From Garcia nutans (lineage: Eukaryota; Streptophyta; Magnoliopsida; Malpighiales; Euphorbiaceae), in contig CANTUV010000009.1 of NCBI GenBank assembly GCA_947685225.1, positions 5,518,001 through 5,582,000 of the forward strand: 64,000 nucleotides of DNA, in the 5' to 3' direction. This document shows, in pieces, positions 24,391 through 34,400 of the stretch. The notes below the pieces were generated by a model. The model saw nothing but the letters and a program-made list of their open reading frames with translations. It did no database searches and was not told where the DNA came from. The position numbers and the translations under genes were made by a program. Numbering within the stretch: position 1 is the stretch's first letter; the number at the start of each line of letters is the position of its first letter.

Positions 24391-24581
24391 ACAGAACAAA
24401 AAGATAAATATGAAGGGCAAAAAAGTTATTTGAAATATTAAAGTAATTAACTGACAGTGGTGGGATAAAATTCTCTAGGGAAGGAGTAAGTAGTTTAATA
24501 AAGGAAAATATAAATATGTAAAAATTAGATGTTGAAAATACAAAGACTAATTAGTGTAATGGACTTTATAATTATTTTGCC
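24391..24581 (-). repeat. MULE right terminal inverted repeat
   Basis: Inverse counterpart of 15700-15890. The outermost base is G on the inward-reading strand, as usual for MULEs. Confidence 0.88.
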
Positions 24582-24587
24582 TTAATT

Positions 24588-24740
24588 TTAACTCTTCCCC
24601 TTAATGTGTTGTTCTTGAACTCCCAATAGCTCTCTAAATTTTTGAAACTTCTCCTTGGATAATGCTTTGGTGAATATATCAACAACTTGATCTTTAGACT
24701 TGCAGTACGATAACTCAATCTCTTGTTCTTCAATTCTTGA
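24588..24740 (-). pseudogene. copia RNase H C-terminal remnant
   Basis: Minus-strand translation ends with IELSYCKSKDQVVDIFTKAL and then EKFQKFRELLGV...IKGKS, the standard end of copia RNase H (xEDQxADIFTKxL). A purine-rich AAGGGGAAGAG directly follows on that strand, like a polypurine tract, and the MULE has inserted right beside it. Upstream of this stretch the similarity ends. Confidence 0.82.
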
Positions 24741-24744
24741 AATC

Positions 24745-26327
24745 CACAACCTCTTAGTTATTGAAAAAGAGAGTGGGAGAGTGAGGAAAATTGAGATTAG
24801 AGTCTTCTTTGTAGAAATCTTTGAAAAAACAGCTAAAATATGGCAAATAAAAAGAGTTGACCACAATATATTATTAACAATACCATAACGCAAGCTCCCT
24901 TATGGGCGATGTTAACCCATGCATAGAAAGAGAAAAAAGACAAGATTGGAATACTTCTTACTACTGGATCTATAATATCAACACAGACTACCATCAAGAG
25001 CCATAAAAGGCTAGATCTAGGAAAGAATAACTATAAGCTTTAAACTTAACAGACTATAAAGGAAAGCAAAGAGAGGTGATAGATTTAGAGTTGCAGTCGG
25101 CCAAAAGGCCGGTGGCAATCCTAGATCTAAAGCCAAAGGGGCCAAAAAAGCCTCAGGAGAGAGGAGAACTTTCAAAGAAAACTGTAGGACTGCTTAAAAG
25201 CTGCATCCAATGCCATGTCACTTATCCAATAAGTGTCCATATGTTTACATTAACATATAACTATGTGATTGAGATTCACTACTTTCATATAGGGATGGAC
25301 CCATATTGATGTTAATGAGGACCCTAACCTCCTCAAATATTTTAATATATATATTTATATGTATTATTTCTTTTTTAAATAAATAGATTTTAGCCATTAC
25401 AAGTCCCTGGTAAAAAAATAAATGGAAATGAAAAAATAAAACAAAAGTAATGTAACAAATATTTTATAGTGGAGAGACCCATCCAATAACTACAATCATG
25501 GTGTTCACACATTCTTTTTTTTTTTTTTCTTTCATTTTTCCTCTCATTCCTTCTATCATCTCTTTTCTTTCCTTTTACTAGGATTTTTTTTTCATCAAAT
25601 TTGAAACATGAACAAAATAAGATTTTTAGGTATCAAAGAGAATTAAATTAAGGTGTTTATAATTAATAAGTGAATTGCTCTGATTTATTTCCATTTTCCT
25701 TTTAAAAAATTAGTTTTTATTTTATTCAAATTTGAAATTTTCTTAGTTTATCTATAGAATCAAGTTCCAGTAAAAGCAAATTAGTGTCCTAAAATAAAAA
25801 TTTTGTTAAAAATTTATTAGATTATCAAAATTTCACTTGAAACTCTAGCTAAATTTTCATGTTAAGTTCTTGAATAATTTTTTTTTTCATTTTCATTGTA
25901 TTTTTTATTATAAATATCTAAAAATAATAGTTAATTATTTAAGCATATATTTTTAATAAATTATGGTAATATTTACTGATATTTTTGAAGGGGAATAAAA
26001 TAGGATTAATTGTGGCATAAACTTAAATTTTATGTTATTTTTGCCACTAAACAAAATAACAAAATAATAATAATAATTTACAATTTATTTTTTTTTTCAA
26101 AAAATTAGTATATTTTATTTTTTTGGTGAAATTTTTAATAAAATCTAAAAGAGTTTTTATTATGAAAATTTATTAGAATTTCTATGTTATTGGTGTATAT
26201 TTTGGCTCCATCGTTATTTAATCTTGCCCATGCTTTCATACCATTAGTAACCATCCTAAGAAGATAAATTGATGCAACGGCTTTTTGGTAACTAGCACGG
26301 CCAATATGAAAAGTATCGTGATCATTA
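24745..26327. other. Intergenic, no gene recognised
   Basis: Purine-rich then AT-rich DNA. A 77-codon frame at 25076-25309 has no recognisable domain. Confidence 0.45.
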
Positions 26328-26662
26328 ATAATTTAAAGAGATAAGGTTCAAATACACCCTTGAATTATAATAAAATTCTCACTTAAACACTTAAAAGTTT
26401 TTTTAGTCCAATTAAACTCTTTTTTAATTAAAAGAAGTTCAATTGAATCATCGTCGTGGCGGAAGTCAAGTTTTTCTTAATTTTTGTCTATGTGGATCTC
26501 ATTTTTTATACATGTCTAAATCTCATTAGTTTCTTTTTTTCTAAAATAAAATAATAAAGGTTGTTTAACCCAGTACGTCAAAAATCCCATTTTAATATAA
26601 AAATATATTTGAAATAATAATTGGTAAAAATAATAGAAATAAGAATAGAAGCCAAGCCATAT

Positions 26663-26998
26663 TTAGGCTGTTTTTTCTATGAGACGTTTACAGGAAAGGA
26701 GAATATAAGCCAAATTAAAGGTTTTATACATGAAATTGAAGTTACGAACCTTTGAAAAGTCTGCAAAATCAAAACAAAGTAGCAATAAGAAACAACAACT
26801 GTGATCTCCATGAATTAATATACAATCTTCTTCATCAGACAAAACCCTTTCTTTTTCGATCAGTAGTTGAATGAATTTATGAATAAAAAGGCCATTTTTA
26901 TGTTTCATCATACAAAATGCTTTTGCTGTTGATTTTATTTTGTATTTTCTAAAATGGAGGCCTTGTAGCACTTCCACTACCCTATCTAAACAAATCAC
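26663..26998 (-). other. Unidentified open frame inside the Pack-MULE
   Basis: 111 codons open on the minus strand, including KNGLFIHKFIQLLIEKERV. The sequence AAAG|GTTCGTAACT at about 26750 could be a splice donor. It may be a second captured exon or simply non-coding DNA; no family was recognised. Confidence 0.3.
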
Positions 26999-27029
26999 AT
27001 GAAAAAGGATAATTTTCGGCCAAGTGTTA

Positions 27030-27500
27030 AAAAAAGTCCCACAGCCGCCGCCACCATCACTGCTGCTTCCTCCTTCACCTCCAACACTAGCATTATCACT
27101 AACCAGCTATCCTCTAACCCCAGTACCGCCACCAGTCACACTTAAAGACTGTGAAGCGGTGGACTGAACTTGAACGTTTGCTTCTTCATCCAAAGGCAAA
27201 CACTCAAACACAGCATTGCAAACTATGCAGCCATCAAAATCACCGGCCCATAAGCAACCAATGGCCACCAGACAAAAAAATTTGACAATCCTCCCACCCG
27301 GGAGAAGCTAATGGAGGAAGCACCATTTCGGACAGAGAAAAAATCTCAAAACGACCACAATAAGATACACAAACTCCTCTTCTCTTCCTAGCATAATTAT
27401 ATACACTTTCCATTATATCATTGCCATTAGAAACCTCAAGCACATGAGATCGAAAAGCATTTGAACGGTGATGGTGGTTCCCAGACTGTGATGGCCAGTT
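27030..27500 (-). pseudogene. AHL (AT-hook, PPC/DUF296) gene fragment, captured
   Basis: The minus strand reads NAFRSHVLEVSNGNDIMESV, YNYARKRRGVCV, then GRFEIFSLSEMVLPP, and after a disrupted stretch CNAVFECLPLDEE and a Gly/Ser-rich tail (SVTGGGTGV...GGEGGSSSDGGGG). This is the PPC domain and C-terminal tail of AHL proteins, nuclear factors that bind AT-rich DNA and form trimers; GRFEI is their hallmark PPC motif. The AT-hook itself (RGRP) is missing. The stretch expected between GVCV and GRFEI is deleted and at least one stop and a frame change are present. It lies wholly inside the MULE TIRs, so it is a transduplicated fragment rather than a resident gene. Confidence 0.85.
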
Positions 27501-27944
27501 TATCTTTCCAAATCACCGAGAAGAACAAAAATTTTATTTTATTTTTTAATTTTATTATTATTTAATTTAATTATTTATCCTTATTTAATTATATTTAATT
27601 ATATTTAATTTTTTATAAACCAATGAGAATGAGAGATGTATAAAAAAATGAGACCCACAAAACTATGTACACGAAACTTAACAAAAATTTGACTTTCGTT
27701 ACAGTGAACGTTCATTTGAATCATTTTTAACAAAAAAAAATATCTAATTGGATAAAAAAAAACTTTAAATGTTTAAGTGAGAATTTTGTTATACTTCAGG
27801 AATATAATTAGACTTTATCCCATAATTTAAACTACTTATAAAAGTATGGGTATCGCCTCATCCTCTATATTTGAGAATAGTTCATCTAAAGTACTCAAAA
27901 AATAATATTCTAAATAAATGAAAGAATCATATATAATATATATA

Positions 27945-29125
27945 TAATGTATTTTTTTAGCCAATAAACTTTACATAATTTATGCTTTTGAAAATGTGAT
28001 ATTCACCTCTAACTATACGAATTAATAATATTGAATATATTTTTAAGAAAATTAAACGTGTATCCTTTTATGCAGTCAAAATTGCGTAAATCAGTATTAG
28101 ATGCCAATGAATCAAAACGATGCGTTTTGAGAAATAGTATTACGCATCGTTTTTTCTTTCATAAATCTATGCTTTCTCTCTCTCTTTGCTCGTCTTTTTC
28201 TCTCTCTCTATTTTTGCTATGTTCTTTATTGGAATTTTTATATTTCTGTAAATTGTTGACTTTATTTTCTTTACCATAGTCTTTTTTTAACATGAAAATT
28301 GGTAGGTTCCCTTCGATTTTCTTTCTTTTTCTTGAATTGTGTTAATTAATCCTAGCTTTATATGTGCTTTTCATTTGGTAAGTTCCCATATAAAATTTAC
28401 AATTTTTTTGCTTGTATGGATCAAATACACCACATTTCTGTGATTAACAATATAACGAATTAATTATTGTTTCATTGTGGTTGATTGCCAAATACTTAAG
28501 TTGAATTCCATACATCATTTGAAATGCTCTGTTGTTTTTTTTATTCTTAAAGTATCCTTATTTTCTTCTGTTTTCCAATCAACCAAACAGAAAAGCAAAG
28601 AAATTATGAAAAATCCTAGTTTATTACCTTAATTTTTCATAGACAGATTCCTATTTCGTTGAACACAAACTAAGAATGGGAAATGCCCTATTAAAAGAGA
28701 TTGAAAGAGGAGGTTGTTGCAGAAACAGAAAAAGATAAAGAGAATTGCATAAACTTATTTTCTTCTTCTTCTTCTTCTTCCTCGTTTTATTGTAATTGAG
28801 AATTGCAAAAATAGAGAAAGATACTGAGATAGAAAATAGGAATTAGGAATTGCAGGAATAGAGAATGTGAAAGAAAAAGAGTAAGAAAGAGAGAGAGAGA
28901 GTAGAGTAGAGAGTCGCATAATTAAAGCACATCATTTTGCTCCAAAATGACAACATAGTAAAATTTTGAGAATTAAAATGCATTGTTTTGCTCTAAGTAG
29001 CCATATAATTTTGACGATAATTGAAATAAACACGTTTAACTCCTATCAAAGGGTTTAATGTCACCTAATAAAAATTCAAAAGTTTAATACAAAATTATGT
29101 AAAGTTCATAGGTCAAAAAATGCAT
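27945..29125. mobile_element. Putative TIR element (MULE-like), ends not fixed
   Basis: Diverged inverted repeats of about 150 bp face each other. The left contains AAACTTTACATAATTT (about 27967) and AAACGTGT (about 28054); the right holds the same words inverted (about 29090-29105 and 29030). Inside are CT-rich and (TTC)n tracts (28755-28782) and no recognisable gene. No convincing target-site duplication was found, so limits are approximate. Confidence 0.5.
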
Positions 29126-29228
29126 CTTCTTATATATTTTTATTGCCATTAAGGGGGTTAGATTACAAATATAGATATATACATGTATGGCTTTGAGTGC
29201 ATATGATGCTAACAAAATGGTGCCTGCA

Positions 29229-30658
29229 TCAGTCCCTGTTATTGTTGTGCTTGTCGTCACTGTCAAATGGCTTAAGCAAGCCATAAGTAATTCCCATGGC
29301 AATCCAACCACCAATCATAACTCTTACTGCAGACATCCTAATTGACGAACCACCAAGATAAGCTCCAGCACCACCAAACAAACCCAAAGCTATTGATGCA
29401 ACCACTACAATAACTGCCATCCTAATAACATTTTGACTAACAAGAATGGTAGGCATTATTAGAACAAATGACCCGTACAAAAAAAGCCAGAGCAAATGCA
29501 ACGCGCAATGCAACTGTAGGATTTCTTCTTGCATCTTCTTTAAGAACTTTCATTATAGGAGACCTCTCAGGAGTCACAACTGGAGGTAATATTGGCTCAA
29601 GTATGATACTTGGAGACACTTTATGTAGTGGCTCAGACACGAGCTTTCCGTGCTGGATGTTCTCTGAGCAGTGGCGGAACCAGAGACTTTTTGAGGGGAG
29701 GGCAAAAAAATTACAAAAATTTGAAAAACCTGGTTGCCGGCTCGGTGTTGCAGGGTCTCCATCTCCGGTGGCTCGGTGTTGCAGCGTCGCCGTCTCCGAT
29801 GGTCGGACCACCGCCTCTCCTCCGTTCTTCTCTGCGGCTCTGCCCCTCTGTCTTTGCTCTCTCAATCTCTCGCCTCTCGCTCTCGCCCTCGGTCTCTCTT
29901 CTTCTCTCGAGCCAGCAGCGTTTGCTGCTGGCTTTATTTTTTTTAAAAACCATATTAAGTGAAACTGCGCCGTTTCATTTAATAGAATTTAAAAAAAAAT
30001 TTAAAGCCCCGAAGGGCAAAATAGTAATTTCGCTTGAGAGGTTGTCGCGTTTCTTCTTCTCTCGCAGTCGCAGCAAGGCAAGGCAGCAATAGCAAGAGCA
30101 GGGGGGCGGAACTCTCCCGTTCTCTCTGCAACACTCACCACCGGCGGCGCAAACCCCCTATATATTAGTTCAGTGCCACCGGCGAGGGGGGGTCGTCAGC
30201 CCCCACACGACCCCCCTCAGCTCCGCCCCTGTCTCTGAGGGCAAGACAACTAAGTTGGTCTCATCAAGCTTCATTTCTTCATTGATGCTAGCTAGAGTGG
30301 TAGTGTCCTCGAGCTTGATCACATGAGCGCCATGCCTGCTGTTTCTTAAGCTACAATGAGAAACAATTACCTTTCCAATATCTCTCTGGGTTGCGACAGA
30401 AACAAACTCCCCAACAACCATACTACAAGCACCTGCAAGGGCTTCAGCTAGTCCAGATAGGACCATGGATCGCCCATCTTCTTCTGCTGCACCTACACCA
30501 AGCATTAGTGATGTTACTGAAAGCAAACCATCACTAGCTCCTAGAATGGCTGCTTGAAGCCATTGTACTCTTTGTAGTCTCTTGGCCTTTTCATAGTTGC
30601 CATCAACATCTGCAATCTTACGCTCAGCACAAGATTCAGATATTTTAGGGGAAAACAT
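29229..30658 (-). pseudogene. Nodulin-like / vacuolar iron transporter-family pseudogene
   Basis: From ATG at 30656-30658 the minus strand encodes RVQWLQAAILGASDGLLSVT, LMLGVGAA and AGACSMVVGEFVSVATQRDI, the first membrane segments and metal-site region of the VIT1/CCC1-like family (tonoplast Fe/Mn import). It breaks at LVVLPSE where a 563-bp hAT MITE sits, then continues (IQHGKLVSEPLHKVSP, ARRNPTVALRVAFALAFFV). A single-base frameshift, probably an extra C near 29475, precedes LIMPTILVSQNVIRM, GLFGGAGAYLGG and VRVMIGGWIAMGITYGLLKP, ending at TGA 29229-29231. Without the MITE and one TSD copy the two sides join in frame. About 225 codons in all fits the short nodulin-21-like subgroup. The gene is disabled by two independent lesions. 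Confidence 0.9.
29669..30231. mobile_element. hAT MITE interrupting the iron-transporter-like gene
   Basis: 563 bp with a perfect 8-bp TSD tctctgag (29661-29668 and 30232-30239). Ends are CAGTGGCGGAACCAGAGACT and, inverted, CAGGGGCGGAGCTGAG. It shares the block CTCCGGTGGCTCGGTGTTGC and the GC-rich right end with the element at 39465. It holds one imperfect hairpin (about 29954-29981) with the GAAAC...GTTTC core. Open frames in it are incidental. Confidence 0.93.
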
Positions 30659-31021
30659 GGTGAAGAAAGATGCAGATATAACTTAGAAAATGGTGTGCCA
30701 CCAAGGTTGAGACACACTCAGAGCACGCGGATTGCATCTTTTATGCTATGAATATATGATACTCCATCCGTCCCAAAATAATAGGGACAATTCTCATTTC
30801 ATACATATTAAGAAAATTTTAATTATTTAATTAATAGATAAAATATTTACTATAAACTATCCATTTTACCTTCCATTTATACTAAATAATTATTAGTTAT
30901 TGTAAAAATTAAAAATCAAAATAGTTGATTGAGTTAAAGGTAATTATAACCTAAAAAATATAAATAATTAAATGCAAATGTTGTTGATTACAAAATATTA
31001 AATAGAGGTATAATAGTTAAT

Positions 31022-31405
31022 TGATCAGGAGATAATATTTATTAAATATATATATATATATATATATATATTTATTATTAACTTTACATTTAAAAGAAAA
31101 TTTGAAGAAATGCATGTTTTACGTACATGCATGAAAAAAAAAACTAATTAACAAAAAAACTTAAATTTAGTTTTTCTATTTTATTTTAAAAACCATTAGT
31201 TAATTAGTTAACAGTTTTATTTGTTATTTTTTTTTTCTAAATTTGTAATATTTTATAGTATAAATATGTAATGAAAATTGTAAAGAAGGCATAGAATGTT
31301 TTAGAAAGAATTCAAATTAAGAGCTTCTTTTTCTTATATATTTCTCTCAATATATTAAGTATCTGTTTGAGAGTTGCCAAGTTTATATTACTCCCATACG
31401 GATCA
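31022..31405 (+). repeat. gypsy 5' LTR
   Basis: 384 bp, TG...CA, with a (TA) microsatellite at about 31047-31071. Confidence 0.95.
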
Positions 31406-31409
31406 AAGT

Positions 31410-31421
31410 TGGTATTAGAGC
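31410..31421 (+). promoter_or_regulatory. gypsy primer-binding site
   Basis: TGGTATTAGAGC, one mismatch from the initiator-Met consensus, four bases after the 5' LTR. Confidence 0.8.
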
Positions 31422-31441
31422 AAAATCGATCCTACCTGTAT

Positions 31442-34400
31442 ATGGTTAAGACAAGAACTGGTTACGAGGAGACAGGAGAACCATTTGCAGTCCTTAACGT
31501 TCACCGAAGACCCTCAAGAAGAACCAGAAGTGTTGACTCTGTTATAATGGAAACAGATTCTAACGTCGCCGAATTAGCTAAACAAATTGCTAGTCTGTCA
31601 GAACAGATGGCAAAAGTTATGGCTTGGATGGAGGATCAATCTCATGATGATTCCGATAAAAATTCTATAGAGACCATTAAAAGTCCTAGTACTTCTTCTA
31701 AAAAGAAGAAAAAGGATCAGCCTACTCAAGAAGGAGATGAGGAGAGGCAGCCAAGACCTTTTAAGGTGGAGGCTAAAATTGATATCCCATCATATGACGG
31801 TTCGATTGATGCCGAGAAATTAGATTCTTGAATTAATCAACTAGAGACCTACTTTACCTTATATAGGTATAGTAGTGAAGATAAGGTGTCATTTGCAAGA
31901 TTAAAAATGACAAGTCATGCATTGGCTTGGTGGAATTCTTATTTGCAAACCCATGAAGACAAAGAAATAAGTTGGGATAATTTTCTAGAGCTTATCCGAA
32001 AAGAATTTTATCCTATGGGTTACCTTGAAGAATGATGGAGGAGATGGCATAACCTACGCCAAAAGCAAGACCAATCAGTGCAAGAATTTACCACTGAATT
32101 TAGACGTCTAGCTGTGACGTTAGGTATTTCAATGAATGCTTCTGAGACATTTATGAAATACACCTCAGGATTATCGCCACGTATAAGCATTGAAATGTCA
32201 CTTTATCAGTCAAACAATATTTCAAGTGCAAGTACAATAGCAATGACCATTGAGAAGAAAATGGTCATAGTGAAAGACCTTTTGATGGGCCAAGGTCAAG
32301 CTCATCGAAGCAGAAAAAGGTAAAGAAAAATACTTTGACCTCATCATCAACATCAAATGCTACACGATATTGTGATCATTGCAAAATTGAGGGTCATACA
32401 AAAGAAAAATGTTGGAAGTTGCATCCTGAATTAAACCCAAGGCACAGACCAAAGGGTAAGACTATGGCAACAACTAGTGACAAAGAACCCGTCATAGTTG
32501 ATAAAATTGAAAAGGCAGACCTAAGCTTATCTCTAATGGCTAGACTAAAGGAAATAACTTTGGAGTCATTAGCTAGATATGAGGAACGAGAAGAGTTGTT
32601 TGTCATGAAGATTCAAGTCAAACAAGAGGTAATTAGTGCCATTGTAGATACTGGAAGTCAAAGGAATCTTATTTCTGAACAATTGGTCCAGAAGTTGAGT
32701 TTGTCAACGACTCCTCATCCAAAACCATACCCATTGGGGTGGATTCACAAAGATGTGGGGCTTCAAGTCAATCGGCAATGCACTTTTCGTTTTGCTGTCA
32801 CCAGTCAATTTATTGATGAAGTAACATGTGACGTAGTTCCTCTCGATATATGCCAAGTGATTCTTGGAAATCCTTATTTATGGGATCGAGATGCTATTTA
32901 TTATCGTCGAGCTCAAAGATTCCAGTTCACTAAAGAAGGCATAAATTATATCTTTTCTGGTGAAAAGACAAAGCAGACTACTAAACTAATCACCGCATGT
33001 CAGGCCAAGCGGATGATTAATGCATCAAAGAGGTTTGTATTACTATTTATACGACCTTCAAAAGATGAGGAATTAATGGATACAAATAAAATACTCCAAG
33101 TAGATATCTTTAATAAAACACATGTGGCCATTACTAAGTCATCTCAAGTAGAAGAGATAGATGTTTTAAAGAAATTATGTGAAGAATATTTAGATTTATT
33201 TTCTGAAGAACGGAGTTTACCACCAAAGCGAGAAGTGGAACATGAGATCCAACTTATCTCAGATTCCTCACTTCCAAATTTAAGCATGTATCGTTATTCT
33301 GTATTGGAGAATGAGGAAATAAAGAAGCAAGTGTCTGAGTTACTTGAAAGTGGTGTCATAAAGTCAAGTAATTCACCTTGTGGTTCGCCTGTGGTTCTTG
33401 TTCCTAAAAAGGATGGTGGATGGCGTATGTGTATTGATTATCGTGCTTTGAATAAGATCACAATAAAGAATAGGTATCCTCTTCCCAGAATAGAGGACCT
33501 TTTAGATCAATTAAAGCATGCCCATTATTTCACAAAACTAGATTTGAAATCTAGTTACCATCAAGTGCGAATACGTGAAGAAGATTCTTGGAAGACAGCT
33601 TTTAAGACAAGGCAGGGATTATTCGAGTGGTTAGTAATGCCATTTGGACTTTGTAATGCACCTGCTACATTTATGCGATTGATGAATGATGTCTTACGAC
33701 CTTTCATTGATCAATTTGTCATTGTTTATCTGGATGACATTCTTATTTATAGTCATACTATGGAGGAGCACATTGATCATTTAAGGAAGGTATTTGAGTT
33801 ATTACAAAAATATCAACTCCGTCTTAATCAAAAGAAGTGTGAGTTTGGAAAGAAATCACTCTTGTATCTTGGTTTCATTGTGGGTAATGGAGAATTACAA
33901 ATAGATCCAACAAAAGTGAAAGTCATTCGAGAATGGCCTCAACCAACAAATGTCACTGAAGTTCGCAATTTTATGGGAGCTTGCCAATATGTTAGAAAAT
34001 TTATTCGGAATTTTTCTATGATAGCCGCTTCCTTACATGAACTTACAAAGGCAAATCATCGCTTTGAATGGACTAAGAAACATGAGGACACATTTCTTCT
34101 TTTAAAAAGGAAGATAAGCGAGGCGCTTGTTTTAGCCTTGCCAAATTTGCAAAAGCCTTTTGAACTCGAGGCTGATGCATCCGGATATGCAATGGGCGCT
34201 GTTTTAATGCAAGAAGGAAGACCTGTTGCTTATTACTCCGAGTTATTTCAAGGTTCTCAAAAGAACTATCCAACTTATGATAAAGAGTTACTTGCTCTTC
34301 ATCAAGCTATAAAACATTAGCGTGTGTATCTTTTGGGCAAAGAAACTGTAGTTTACACTGACCACCGACCCCTTCAATACCTTCAAACACAATCTAAACT

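Larger units (their letters stand above)
15700..24581 (-). mobile_element. 8.9-kb MULE (MuDR type) with accessory gene
   Basis: 8,882 bp with a perfect 9-bp TSD ttaatttta (15691-15699 and 24582-24590). Diverged terminal inverted repeats of about 190 bp begin GGCTAAATAATTATGAAGTC on the left and GGCAAAATAATTATAAAGTC on the right (inverted). It carries a broken MuDR transposase (minus strand) and a broken GRF-zinc-finger gene (plus strand, near the left TIR). A 2.5-kb solo LTR is nested in the latter. TIR divergence and coding damage indicate an old element. Confidence 0.93.
26338..27821. mobile_element. Pack-MULE with captured AHL gene fragment
   Basis: 1,484 bp with a perfect 10-bp TSD ataatttaaa (26328-26337 and 27822-27831). 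The TIRs of about 200 bp start GAGATAAGGTTCAAATACA (left) and GGGATAAAGTCTAATTATA (right, inverted) and share AAAATTCTCACTTAAACA. There is no transposase. The interior carries part of a host AT-hook gene on the minus strand (27030-27500) and an unidentified minus-strand frame (26663-26998). Confidence 0.9.

Noticed and set aside
27030..27500. Resident AHL gene
   Set aside because: It lies entirely within MULE TIRs, lacks the AT-hook and has internal deletion and frame breaks.
29437..30092. Long overlapping Arg/Ser-rich frames on both strands
   Set aside because: They lie mostly inside the GC-richer hAT MITE and are by-products of its composition.
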